Below, piece by piece: positions 14,995 to 22,576 of a stretch of 25,604 nt of DNA. The DNA comes from DASSWG01 sp035705295 (GTDB lineage: Bacteria; Bacteroidota; Bacteroidia; Flavobacteriales; Flavobacteriaceae), in NCBI GenBank assembly GCA_035705295.1, contig DASSWG010000078.1, positions 1 to 25,604 of the forward strand, given 5' to 3'. Position 1 is the first letter of the stretch, and each line of letters begins with the position of its first letter. The position numbers and the translations under genes are program-made. Under the pieces are notes generated by a model. That model was not told the DNA's origin, ran no database searches, and saw only the letters and a list, made by a program, of their open reading frames with translations.

Positions 14995-15293
14995 TAGAAA
15001 TCAAACAGGAAGACAACGGCAAAAAAGGCCGGTTCGCTATATACGAAGACGGCAAATTTGCGGGCGAAATGACCTATACCTGGGCGGGCGGGGAAAAATT
15101 CATCATCGACCACACCGAAGTGGATCCCGAATTTTCGGGAAAAGGCTTTGGTGAAAAATTGCTTTTGAAAACCGTGGAGCACGCCCGCGAAAACAATTTG
15201 AAAATAATCCCATTATGTCCTTTTGCAAACAGAATGCTGCACAAAAATGTTGAATTGCAGGATGTGTTGTTCGACAAGCGCGGTTTGGGGTAA
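14991..15293 (+). CDS. yjdJ: GNAT-like N-acetyltransferase, YjdJ type
   Basis: A 100-residue minimal GNAT domain (PF14542 type). The acetyl-CoA loop SGKGFGEKLL and the family's LCPFANRMLHKNVELQDVLF end (with Cys) are present. ATG 14991 is preferred over an upstream ATG at 14955, because it gives the standard length and the ATGA overlap with the ferredoxin-like gene. Its target is unknown. Its stop (TAA) overlaps the next ATG as TAATG, so a three-gene coupled operon results. Confidence 0.85.
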   Translation: MIEIKQEDNGKKGRFAIYEDGKFAGEMTYTWAGGEKFIIDHTEVDPEFSGKGFGEKLLLKTVEHARENNLKIIPLCPFANRMLHKNVELQDVLFDKRGLG

Positions 15294-15967
15294 TGGCAAG
15301 TGAATTAAAAAGTAAAGTGACAGTTATGAAACCCTCTTCAAAAGCAGAAAACATCCTACGCCGGATCAATGGAAAAACCAAGCTTGGCGACTTGCGAAAA
15401 ATCGTAAAAGACATCAAAAAAGACCACGAACTGGCTATGGAATTATGGTCAACGGGCGGATTTTTGCCCAAGCTGTTGGCAATCTTGATTATGGACAACA
15501 AACCACTCTCAGAAGATTTGCTCAACAAACTGGATAAGGATATGCAAACCCACAACTATGAGGAACGAAACCAGTTGATGGATTGGTTAATGGCCAATCA
15601 ACTCACCAAATCCAAAAAGACCATTGCATTGATGGAAGCCTGGGAAAACAGTCCTTCCGCATTGCAAAGACGAACTTATTGGTATTATCAAGGGCGGTTG
15701 AGATGGACCGGCCAAACCCCACCCGACAATACCCAAAACCTGCTTTCCGAAATAGAATCCAAAATTGGGGAGGAAGTGCCCGAAGTTCAATGGGTTATGA
15801 ATTTCACGGCGGGGTGGATTGGCGTTTATGACGAAAAATACCGCACCCGCTCTATCGAACTGGGGAAGAAAACGGGTCTATACAAAGGAGATAAAGTTTC
15901 AAAAGGATGTACGCCAAACTATTTGCCGGAATTTATCTCAATTGAAGCCAACAAACGAAACCTATAA
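15293..15967 (+). CDS. DNA alkylation repair protein, AlkD-like (HEAT repeats)
   Basis: A 224-residue helical protein. The body reads as paired helices (KLGDLRKIVKDIKKDHELAMELW, then SEDLLNKLDKDMQTHNYEERNQLMDWLM and LQRRTYWYYQGRLRW), matching the PF08713 AlkD family, monofunctional glycosylases that remove alkylated bases using HEAT-like repeats. The C-terminal MNFTAGWIGVYDEKYRTRSIELGKKTGLYK segment is characteristic of a family subgroup often labelled only 'DNA alkylation repair protein'. Coupled downstream of the ferredoxin and GNAT genes. Catalytic function is inferred from the fold. Confidence 0.8.
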   Translation: MASELKSKVTVMKPSSKAENILRRINGKTKLGDLRKIVKDIKKDHELAMELWSTGGFLPKLLAILIMDNKPLSEDLLNKLDKDMQTHNYEERNQLMDWLMANQLTKSKKTIALMEAWENSPSALQRRTYWYYQGRLRWTGQTPPDNTQNLLSEIESKIGEEVPEVQWVMNFTAGWIGVYDEKYRTRSIELGKKTGLYKGDKVSKGCTPNYLPEFISIEANKRNL

Positions 15968-15978
15968 TCAGTGCCATA

Positions 15979-16068
15979 ATGAAAACGGGAATGTTTTTGA
16001 ACGCTTGCGAAACGGGGGAAACCATTCCGGGGCATCATTGTAAGTGGAATATCCGCAAAAATCATTAA
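15979..16068 (+). CDS. Possible 29-residue ORF, unrecognised
   Basis: ATG 15979 to TAA 16068 encodes a Cys/His-containing peptide (NACETGETIPGHHCKW). It starts 12 bases after the AlkD-like stop. It has C-x8-HHC, which could suggest a metal ligand set or a scrap of a zinc-ribbon gene. There is no independent support; it may be chance. Confidence 0.2.
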   Translation: MKTGMFLNACETGETIPGHHCKWNIRKNH

Positions 16069-16095
16069 AAAATTTAAGCGCAGAAAAACACTGAA

Positions 16096-16710
16096 ATGCA
16101 CACAAAAAACATCTATACCGCCGGAAAACCAATAAATGAAGCCGAAAAAGCACTAATTCTATTGCACGGTCGTGGTGCCGATGCACAAGATATTTTGGGC
16201 TTGGCAACGCATTTGAACATCAGTGATTTTGCTTTGCTCGCCCCACAAGCGACAAACCACACCTGGTACCCGTATTCCTTTTTGGCCCCGCCCGGACAAA
16301 ACGAACCTTGGCTGTCATCGGCATTGGGTTTGTTGAAAGAATTGACGGACGAAGTTGTGGAACAAGGCATTCCCGCAGAAAATATTTATTTCCTGGGCTT
16401 TTCGCAAGGCGCCTGTTTGACTTTGGAATTTGTAACCCGAAATGCCAAAAAATACGGTGGGATTGTCGCGTTCACCGGCGGATTGATCGGCGATAAAATC
16501 TACGAAGGAAACTATTCCGGGGATTTTGAGGGAACGCCCATTTTCCTCAGCACAGGAAACCCCGATCCGCACGTGCCTTTGGAGCGGATTGAAGAAAGCA
16601 CCAAAATATTGAAAAAAATGAACGCAAACTTACAGGTAAAAATTTACGAAAACCGACCCCATACGATTTCACAGGAAGAGATTGATTTGGCGAATGAGTT
16701 GATTTTTTAA
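16096..16710 (+). CDS. mhqD: Phospholipase/carboxylesterase-type hydrolase, MhqD-like
   Basis: A 204-residue alpha/beta hydrolase of the MhqD group. The oxyanion loop LILLHGRGADAQDI, the nucleophile elbow GFSQG (Ser103), the acid NPDPHVP (Asp157) and the base RPHTI (His189) are all present in order, and length fits. In Bacillus, MhqD is induced by quinones together with ring-cleaving dioxygenases; its exact substrate is not settled, though an ester or thioester is expected. A SnoaL-like gene follows after 43 bases and could be in the same transcript. Confidence 0.88.
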   Translation: MHTKNIYTAGKPINEAEKALILLHGRGADAQDILGLATHLNISDFALLAPQATNHTWYPYSFLAPPGQNEPWLSSALGLLKELTDEVVEQGIPAENIYFLGFSQGACLTLEFVTRNAKKYGGIVAFTGGLIGDKIYEGNYSGDFEGTPIFLSTGNPDPHVPLERIEESTKILKKMNANLQVKIYENRPHTISQEEIDLANELIF

Positions 16711-16753
16711 ACCTATCCGCGACGGGCAATTTCACATTAAAAAACAAACAAAA

Positions 16754-17143
16754 ATGAAAGCAAACAACAATTCAGCAAAAGCGGTAGTGGAAAAAATGTT
16801 TTCGGCATTTTCCAGCGGGGATATCGAGAAATTCCTACAGACCGTTTCTACTGATACCGTATGGATTTACCACGGTACCCAAATCATCCCCAAAAGCAGG
16901 TTTGAAGGTATCGAAGGCGCTAGGACATTTATTGAAAATATCCTTACCCGAACGGAAATCATCCGTTTTGAGCCGCAACAATATATTTGTGAAAAGGATA
17001 TGGTCGTGGTTTTGGGCGAGGAACACCAAAAAGTAAAAAGATCGGGAAAGGAACTCAAGCAAAAGTGGGTGCAGATTTATACCGTAAAAAACGACTTCAT
17101 TACCAGAATGGAAGAATTTGCGACTTCTGAAACCTTGGATTAA
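16754..17143 (+). CDS. SnoaL/NTF2-like small domain protein
   Basis: A 129-residue protein with the cone-shaped alpha+beta NTF2 pattern. It opens with a helix AKAVVEKMFSAFSSGDIEKFLQTV and the loop TVWIYHG, and ends in sheet strands KQKWVQIYTVKNDFITRMEEFATSETLD. SnoaL-like domains bind or modify small hydrophobic molecules. It follows MhqD closely in the same direction. Confidence 0.8.
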   Translation: MKANNNSAKAVVEKMFSAFSSGDIEKFLQTVSTDTVWIYHGTQIIPKSRFEGIEGARTFIENILTRTEIIRFEPQQYICEKDMVVVLGEEHQKVKRSGKELKQKWVQIYTVKNDFITRMEEFATSETLD

Positions 17144-17160
17144 ATCAATAGGTTTGAAAT

Positions 17161-17283
17161 TTTAACCGCAAACCTGCCTGCCGGCAGGCAGGGAGCGCTA
17201 AGAAATACCGCAAAGGACACCAAGATAAATAGTTTTTTGACTTTGCGACCTTTGCGTATACCTTTGAGTCCTTTGCGGTTAAA
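17161..17283. repeat. Second long AACCGC...GCGGTT repeat with nested palindrome
   Basis: TTTAACCGCA at the left and TTTGCGGTTAAA at the right are its inverted ends. Inside is a perfect 20-bp palindrome, CCTGCCTGCC/GGCAGGCAGG (17173-17192), absent from the copy at 12766. Its right end becomes the leader of the cupin gene. Confidence 0.7.
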
Positions 17284-17309
17284 AAAAATAACTTTAACAC
17301 CCAAAGAAT

Positions 17310-17663
17310 ATGTTCCCAATAACCCGCATATACACCGACCAGAATGGCGACAGCCAATTTGAGGATATTTTTATCCCACTAAAAGAAAGTGGCGAAATAG
17401 GTGCGCTTTCCGAACTTCTTCCCGCAAAGAGGTTGATTTTTCGTGAAGTTTTGCCTTCCTACGATTACGATTTTCACAACGCCCCACAAAAACAGTACAT
17501 CATCCTGCTGGACGGCGAAATAGAAATTGAAACTTCCCTGGGCAAAAAACGAATTTTCAAAGCCGGGGAAATCCTTTTGGTAGAAGATGTCGAAGGCAAA
17601 GGCCACAAAACACGAAACCTAAAGCCGCAAAAACGAAAATCGATTTTTATTCCGGTGGAATGA
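17310..17663 (+). CDS. Single-domain cupin protein
   Basis: A 117-residue protein. The beta-barrel motif reads APQKQYIILLDGEIEIETSLGKKRIFKAGEILLVEDVEGKGHKTRN. The first cupin histidine is replaced (QKQY), but His is present in the second motif (GHKT), so metal binding is uncertain. Such cupins can be enzymes (dioxygenase, isomerase) or sensors, and the substrate is unknown. It starts 27 bases after the AACCGC repeat. Confidence 0.78.
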   Translation: MFPITRIYTDQNGDSQFEDIFIPLKESGEIGALSELLPAKRLIFREVLPSYDYDFHNAPQKQYIILLDGEIEIETSLGKKRIFKAGEILLVEDVEGKGHKTRNLKPQKRKSIFIPVE

Positions 17664-17742
17664 TTTCGAAAAGTTGAAACGTGGTTATTCGCAAAAAAGC
17701 AAACTTAGATAAACGAGGCCTCTTAAATATAATAGAGGAAAA

Positions 17743-18864
17743 ATGGAAGAAAACGAAGCAATAACGGAACAGAAAAAGCAGCCCAATGTATTCATAAAGG
17801 CTGATATTGTGGTTATTGGCGCCGGTCAGGCAGGATTATCGGCGGCTTATCATTTAAAAAAGCGGGGAATCGCGCCGGGCAAAGGTTTTGTGGTGCTGGA
17901 CGATGAATTTGGCCCAGGTGGGGCTTGGCAACACCGGTGGGACTCGCTCACCCTAAATCGGGTAAACGGCATTAATGATTTACCGGGAATGCATTTTGAC
18001 GATGCCACCAATACGGAAGATGCCGAAGTGCAAGCCAACGTAGCCGTTCCGGAATATTATGGGAAATACGAGAAAGATTTTGAATTGCCCGTCGTTCGCC
18101 CGGTCAGGGTGCAAGAAGTGATTGAACGAAATGGACGGTTTATCGTCAGGACAAACGGGCCACAATTCAGTAGCCGTGGAATCATCAATGCCACCGGAAC
18201 CTGGAAGTCGCCCAGTTGTCCAAAATATCCGGGCTGGGACAAATTTCAAGGTTGGCAACTGCATACCGGTGAATATAAAAACGCCGAAGCATTCAAAGGG
18301 AAGCACGTTATTATTGTTGGTGGTGGTATATCTGCCATTCAAATGTTGGATGAGATTTCAAAAGTAACAACCACGACTTGGGTTACGCGCCGCCCACCGG
18401 ATTTTAGGGAATACGAATTTACCCAAGAAAAAGGAAGGGAAGCGGTCGCTATGGTGGACGAGCGCGTGCGAAAGGGCTTACCGCCAAAATCGGTCGTTAG
18501 TGTAACCGGATTGCCTATCACCCCAGCAGTTCGTGCAATGAAAGAACGTGGCGTTTTGGAATGGAAACCAATGTTTGATGAAATCACCAAAGAGGGCGTT
18601 CGCTGGAAAGATGGGAAAACACTTCAAGCCGATGTGATTTTTTGGAACACGGGCTTTCGCCCTTCATTGGACCATTTGGAACCTTTAAATTTAAAAAATT
18701 ACAAGGGAGGCATAAAAATGTCCGGAAAGTCAGCTACACAAGTAGAAAAAGACCCGCGAATTCATTTAGTCGGTTTTGGTCCCTCTGCATCAACCATTGG
18801 CGCCAACCGCGCAGGCCGGGTTGCCGCAAGGGAATTAGTGGATCACTTGGGACTAAACCAATAG
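17743..18864 (+). CDS. NAD(P)/FAD-dependent oxidoreductase, flavin monooxygenase-like
   Basis: A 373-residue protein with two Rossmann signatures: DIVVIGAGQAGLSAAYHL near residues 22-40 for FAD, and HVIIVGGGISAIQMLDE near 188-204 for NAD(P)H. GPGGAWQHRWDSLTLNR is the class B flavin-monooxygenase-like loop, and NTGFRPSLDHL and HLVGFGPSAS close the fold. It is shorter than a Baeyer-Villiger monooxygenase. A likely reaction is oxidation or reduction of a small organic molecule such as a quinone or sulfur compound, not specified by sequence. Confidence 0.85.
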   Translation: MEENEAITEQKKQPNVFIKADIVVIGAGQAGLSAAYHLKKRGIAPGKGFVVLDDEFGPGGAWQHRWDSLTLNRVNGINDLPGMHFDDATNTEDAEVQANVAVPEYYGKYEKDFELPVVRPVRVQEVIERNGRFIVRTNGPQFSSRGIINATGTWKSPSCPKYPGWDKFQGWQLHTGEYKNAEAFKGKHVIIVGGGISAIQMLDEISKVTTTTWVTRRPPDFREYEFTQEKGREAVAMVDERVRKGLPPKSVVSVTGLPITPAVRAMKERGVLEWKPMFDEITKEGVRWKDGKTLQADVIFWNTGFRPSLDHLEPLNLKNYKGGIKMSGKSATQVEKDPRIHLVGFGPSASTIGANRAGRVAARELVDHLGLNQ

Positions 18865-18977
18865 CCGTGTTTTTTTAGGGTATACTATACAAATAGTTGG
18901 CAGACCATCTTGAATCTCTTTGCCACAGAGGATTGGCCAAAAATCTTCTTTGCCCAAAACCTCAAAAAGCAACTTTT

Positions 18978-19025
18978 TTTCTTAACCTATGTGAACGGAA
19001 TTCCTTTAATAAAGCAAGAACTTTG
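18978..19025 (+). promoter_or_regulatory. Promoter with Crp/Fnr-like dyad upstream of the FrnE-like gene
   Basis: TTTCTTAACCTATGTGAA at 18978-18995 is identical to the block at 8552-8569. The -7 box GAACTTTG is at 19018-19025, again followed by TA, and the gap between block and box is the same as at the other two sites. Confidence 0.65.
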
Positions 19026-19045
19026 TAGAACAAAAACTCAAAATA

Positions 19046-19753
19046 ATGAAAATGCAAATAAACATTTGGTCCGATGTACGCTGTCCGTTTTGTTACATCG
19101 GAAAGAAGAAATTCGAAACCGCTTTGGAAAAATTTCCACAGAAAGACAAAGTAGAAGTGGTTTGGCACAGTTTTCAACTGGATCCCGATTTAAAAACCCA
19201 ACCCGACAGCAGCACCTTGGAATATTTTGTAAAAACCAAAGGCGTAAGCGAAGAACAGACGAAACAAATGTTGGGCCACGCGACCCAAATGGCCAAAGAA
19301 GTCGGTTTGGAATTCAATATTGAAGAATCCATTTTGGCCAATTCCTTGAACGCGCACCGATTGATTCAATTCGCAAAAACCAAAGGTTTGGGCAACGAAA
19401 TCGAAGAGGTTTTGTTTAAAGCACATTTCACGGAAAAGAAAAACATAGATGATTTAGAAACCCTTGTGAATATTGGTGTTTCCATTGGTTTGGATGAAAA
19501 AGAAACCAAGGAAATGTTGGCTTCGGATGACTTTGCCTATGAAGTGAAACAAGACGAAATGCAGGCCAAGAACATCGGCGTGACCGGCGTTCCGTTTTTT
19601 GTGTTCAATAATAAATATGCCGTTTCCGGAGCACAAACGCCCGAAGCATTTTTGGAAACCCTAGAAAAATCCTGGGAAGAATATGAAAAAGAAAATCCGT
19701 CGTTGATTGTAACGAAAGGTGATTCTTGCGATGTTGACGGCAATTGCAATTAA
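19046..19753 (+). CDS. DsbA-family oxidoreductase, FrnE-like
   Basis: A 235-residue protein. The N-terminus reads INIWSDVRCPFCYIGKKKFE with the redox pair Cys13/Cys16, a helical insert occupies residues 60-140, and GVTGVPFFVFNNKYAVSGAQ supplies the cis-Pro loop. The C-terminal GDSCDVDGNC adds a second Cys pair seen in many FrnE proteins. FrnE proteins are cytoplasmic disulfide isomerase/oxidoreductases linked to oxidative stress. ATG 19046 is used; a second ATG two codons later is possible. Its promoter carries the dyad block shared with both yceI genes. Confidence 0.87.
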   Translation: MKMQINIWSDVRCPFCYIGKKKFETALEKFPQKDKVEVVWHSFQLDPDLKTQPDSSTLEYFVKTKGVSEEQTKQMLGHATQMAKEVGLEFNIEESILANSLNAHRLIQFAKTKGLGNEIEEVLFKAHFTEKKNIDDLETLVNIGVSIGLDEKETKEMLASDDFAYEVKQDEMQAKNIGVTGVPFFVFNNKYAVSGAQTPEAFLETLEKSWEEYEKENPSLIVTKGDSCDVDGNCN

Positions 19754-19778
19754 ATGCAAACTATTCAAAATCCCCATT

Positions 19779-19826
19779 TTTCTTAACCTATGTGAATTGA
19801 AACCCTTACATAGTAAGCGATATTTG
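19779..19826 (+). promoter_or_regulatory. Promoter with Crp/Fnr-like dyad upstream of yceI-2
   Basis: TTTCTTAACCTATGTGAA at 19779-19796, then the -7 box GATATTTG at 19819-19826 followed by TA. This is the third copy of the block, with the same 22-base gap from the final A of the block to the box. Confidence 0.65.
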
Positions 19827-19868
19827 TACTATATTTAAAAGAAATTTTAATCCTAAAACAAAACCATT

Positions 19869-20450
19869 ATGAACACAACACAAAAATTTTTCGCATTGAC
19901 CGTGGCGCTTTTCATCAGCGTTTCGATGGTCGCACAAAGTACCTGGAACGTGGACAAGGCTCACGCCAAGGTGAATTTCAGCACGGTCCACAACACGATT
20001 TCTGATGTTGAGGGCTTGTTCAACGCTTTTGAAATCAGCATTGTTTCCGACGAAAAAGATTTCAGTGATGCACAATTTACCGTGGAAATCGATGTGAATT
20101 CCATCGACACGGAAATTGAAATGCGCGACAACCACTTGCGAAGTGCCGACTTTTTTGAAGTAGAAAAATACCCGAAAATGACCTTCAAAAGCACGTCCAT
20201 TGAAGAGACCGATGAGGACAACCACTACCGCGTGAAAGGAAACTTGACGCTGAAAGGAATTACAAAACCCGTTACAATGGACGTTTGGTACCGCGGGACC
20301 ATCGAAAACGACAAAGGTCAAAAAATCGCCGGTTTCCAAGTGCTTGGCAACATTGACCGTTTCGATTTCAATGTGGGCAATGATTTTCCCGAAGCATTGA
20401 TAAGCAATGAAGTCGCCATCAAAGTGGACGGGGAATTCATCAAGGAATAA
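19869..20450 (+). CDS. YceI family protein, exported form
   Basis: A 193-residue YceI barrel with a signal peptide (residues 1-22, ISVSMVAQ). The core reads WNVDKAHAKVNFSTVHNTISDVEGLFNAF, then MRDNHLRSADFFEVEKYPKMTFKSTS, KGNLTLKGITKPVTMDVWY and LGNIDRFDFNVGN. Export places it in the periplasm, unlike YceI-1. Binding of isoprenoid quinones or similar lipids would fit the detoxification context. The VOC gene follows after 10 bases, so the two form an operon driven by the dyad promoter. Confidence 0.9.
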   Translation: MNTTQKFFALTVALFISVSMVAQSTWNVDKAHAKVNFSTVHNTISDVEGLFNAFEISIVSDEKDFSDAQFTVEIDVNSIDTEIEMRDNHLRSADFFEVEKYPKMTFKSTSIEETDEDNHYRVKGNLTLKGITKPVTMDVWYRGTIENDKGQKIAGFQVLGNIDRFDFNVGNDFPEALISNEVAIKVDGEFIKE

Positions 20451-20460
20451 GACCAAAAAA

Positions 20461-20952
20461 ATGGAAAAATACACCCTTCCCGCACAAACCCGGATTGGCC
20501 ACGTCCATCTAAAAGTGGCCGATTTGGACCGTGCGCTCGCTTTTTACCGCGATCTGCTGGGTTTTGAAGTCACCACAATGTACGGCGACCAGGCGGCATT
20601 TGTCTCAGCAGGCGGTTATCACCACCATATTGGTCTGAATACCTGGCACAGCAAAGACGCCCCGCCCGCCCCAAAAAACGGGGTGGGTTTGTACCACACC
20701 GCCATCGTTTACCCTGAGCGAAAAGACCTCGCCCTGATTTTTGAACGCTTGCGAAAAGCAAATTACCCGTTGACCGGCGCATCCGACCACGGCGTTTCCG
20801 AAGCCCTGTATTTGAACGACCCGGACGGAAACGGAGTGGAACTCTATTGGGACCGGCCTAAAGAACAATGGCCAAAAAAAGAAGACGGCTCGATCGATAT
20901 GTACACGCGGCCGTTGGATTTGGCAGATTTGTTGAGCGAGGTAAATAATTGA
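20461..20952 (+). CDS. VOC family protein, CatE-like (glyoxalase/catechol dioxygenase fold)
   Basis: A 163-residue single-chain VOC protein. It starts with RIGHVHLKVADLDRALAFYRDLLGFEV (metal His near residue 14), then HHHIGLNTWHS, LYHTAIVYPERKDL and a late DPDGNGVELYWDRPKEQW (metal Glu). These are the four-ligand positions of type I extradiol-like dioxygenases. The closest named relative I recognise is the N-terminal half of Bacillus CatE (catechol 2,3-dioxygenase). The start is ATG 20461, since the upstream in-frame ATG at 20407 lies inside yceI-2. Confidence 0.82.
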   Translation: MEKYTLPAQTRIGHVHLKVADLDRALAFYRDLLGFEVTTMYGDQAAFVSAGGYHHHIGLNTWHSKDAPPAPKNGVGLYHTAIVYPERKDLALIFERLRKANYPLTGASDHGVSEALYLNDPDGNGVELYWDRPKEQWPKKEDGSIDMYTRPLDLADLLSEVNN

Positions 20953-20983
20953 GAAGTTGATGGGTTCGGCAAAACTTCAAAAC

Positions 20984-21032
20984 GTTTTACCATAATATTA
21001 AAAGTCCACTTGCCTGTTTGTGAGTAATTTTG
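20984..21032 (+). promoter_or_regulatory. Shared upstream block and -7 box of the truncated His/Met-rich gene
   Basis: TTTTACCATAATATTAAAAG (20985-21004, then TC) is followed 18 bases after that C by TAATTTTG (21025-21032). The same block and spacing stand at 23737-23784. The weak dyad TTTTA...TAAAA centres about 42 bases before the expected start site, and no TTG -33 element is visible, which suggests an activator-dependent promoter. Confidence 0.6.
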
Positions 21033-21050
21033 ATTTAAAATAATTATAAG

Positions 21051-21341
21051 ATGGCTCACAAAATCCCCACATTCAAAAAAAAACTTTTTATTTTGTTTAC
21101 TTTCTTCCTGATGACACCTCTTTTAGCACAGGAACACGGAGACCATTACAAAAAAGGCAGTCTTGAAAACCATCCAATGAAGAGGGTGGAAAATCACCAA
21201 ATGCACGGAATGGAACAAGATTCCATGCAAAATCATCAAGGTATGATGATGGGAAAAAGTTTGGTGTTGAACCGCCGGGGTTCCGGAACGGGTTGGTTGC
21301 CCGATGTGGCCCCTCTACCGCCAGTTTGCAACTGGTGGTAG
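21051..21341 (+). pseudogene. Truncated N-terminal copy of the His/Met-rich outer-membrane protein gene
   Basis: A 96-residue frame with a signal peptide and a His/Met-rich segment (HHYKK, MKRVENHQMHGMEQDSM, HQGMMMG), then RRGSGTGWLPDVAP, matching RRGSGTGWLPDAAP of the intact protein at 23801 (RRGSGTGWLPD identical). Homology ends there; the remaining LPPVCNWW-stop is encoded by the palindrome at 21314-21342. The barrel domain is lost. The exported, metal-binding-like head could still be made as a small His/Met-rich peptide. Confidence 0.8.
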
Positions 21342-21342
21342 A
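21314..21342. repeat. Palindrome at the break of the truncated gene
   Basis: TCTACCGCCAGTT, TGC, AACTGGTGGTAGA: 13-base arms with one mismatch. It supplies the last codons and the TAG stop of the truncated frame, so the deletion or insertion junction lies at its left edge. Confidence 0.75.
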
Positions 21343-21392
21343 ACTGGCTTTATTATAACACGGAGTTTCGTCAACATTCCGACAAAAATTCT

Positions 21393-22385
21393 TCATATTC
21401 CCTCCATAACCTCCGCAAACAACCGATATGATTTCAGCCGGTCTTCGTGATGATAAATGTGGGAAACGACCATCAATTCATCGACCTTGGTTTTTTCCAA
21501 AAACTCTTTCGTCTTTTCTTTTACGGTTTCTTTACTGCCCACAAATGAATATTTCCTCATTTGTTGCAGGGCGGGATGTTCGGCTATGGCGCGTAAGTCT
21601 GGGGTCATTTCCGTGGGCTTTTGCATGTATTCCATTTTTTGGGTCACCACCCCGAGCATCATCCGGATGGCGGAGGTGGAAATCCGTTCGGCTTCTTCGT
21701 CCGTATCCGCAACGATCACATTGAGCCCGGCAATGGTATAGGGTTCCTGCAAAACTTCGGAAGCTTCAAATTGATTGTGGTAAATATTGAGCGCCTCGAA
21801 CAAGTGCGTCGGGGCGAAATGGCTGGCAAAAACATAAGGCAACCCTTTTCTGGCGGCCAAATGAGCACTATCGGTGCTGGATCCCAAAATATAAATCGGA
21901 ACTTCCACCCCTTCGGCAACCGTGGCACGGACTTTTGAATTGCTGTTGTTGGAAGAAAAATACTGTTGAATTTTGCTGACTTCATCCGGAAAAGCGTATA
22001 CCGCCTGCATACGGTCTGAACGGATTGCGTGCGCCGTGGTTTGATCGGTTCCGGGAGCTCTTCCCAACCCTAAGTCTATGCGGTTGGGGTACAAAGCTCC
22101 CAATGTTCCAAATTGTTCCGCAACGATCAAAGGGGAATGATTGGGCAGCATAATTCCGCCGGAACCCACTCGAATTTTTTTGGTGCCGCCCGCAATATGT
22201 CCGATCAGCACTGACGTTGCAGAACTGGCGATACTGATCATATTGTGATGTTCCGCCAGCCAAAACCGCGTGTAGCCATATTCTTCGGCTTTTTGTGCCA
22301 GATCGAGGCTCTTTTTAAAAGTTTCTTCAATCGTGACGCCCTCGCCGACACTTGCTAGTTCCAATATGGAAAAAGGAATGTTCAT
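21393..22385 (-). CDS. LLM class flavin-dependent oxidoreductase (luciferase-like)
   Basis: A 330-residue TIM-barrel protein. Typical landmarks are PFSILELASVGEGVTIEETFKKSLDLAQKAEEYGYTRFWLAEHHNM at the start, then VLIGHIAGGTKKIRVGSGGIMLPNHSPLIVAEQFGTL and LYPNRIDLGLGRAPG. This is the YhbW-like subgroup of bacterial luciferase-like monooxygenases, using reduced flavin supplied by a reductase. The substrate is unknown. It reads toward the truncated gene and is downstream of the nitroreductase on the same strand, with a terminator between. Confidence 0.9.
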   Translation of the reverse strand: MNIPFSILELASVGEGVTIEETFKKSLDLAQKAEEYGYTRFWLAEHHNMISIASSATSVLIGHIAGGTKKIRVGSGGIMLPNHSPLIVAEQFGTLGALYPNRIDLGLGRAPGTDQTTAHAIRSDRMQAVYAFPDEVSKIQQYFSSNNSNSKVRATVAEGVEVPIYILGSSTDSAHLAARKGLPYVFASHFAPTHLFEALNIYHNQFEASEVLQEPYTIAGLNVIVADTDEEAERISTSAIRMMLGVVTQKMEYMQKPTEMTPDLRAIAEHPALQQMRKYSFVGSKETVKEKTKEFLEKTKVDELMVVSHIYHHEDRLKSYRLFAEVMEGI

Positions 22386-22526
22386 GTTTGTTTTGTTTTT
22401 GATTGTTTGGGGCTGATTTTCGGTCGTGAAAATGTATAATAATTCCGGTTCAAGGCCCCTTAAATTTGAAAAGGAAAGATACGAAAATTAGACAAGGAAT
22501 GTGTTGGACATGGCTTGCAAACATGT

Positions 22527-22576
22527 AAAAACTCGCCAGTTTTTGATCCCGATGGCTCGGGACTGACGGGTTTTTT
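22527..22576 (-). terminator. Two-tier hairpin terminator of the nitroreductase gene
   Basis: On the plus strand AAAAACTCGCCAGT (22527-22540) faces ACTGACGGGTTTTTT, with an inner CCCGA-TGGC-TCGGG stem. Read on the minus strand it follows the stop at 22576-22578 and ends in a run of T. The remainder of the gap up to 22385 holds the LLM promoter region, with no other feature. Confidence 0.65.

Noticed and set aside
20407..20460. Longer start for the VOC protein
   Set aside because: The added 18 residues lie within the end of yceI-2 in another frame; the ATG at 20461 follows an A-rich leader and gives the normal family start.
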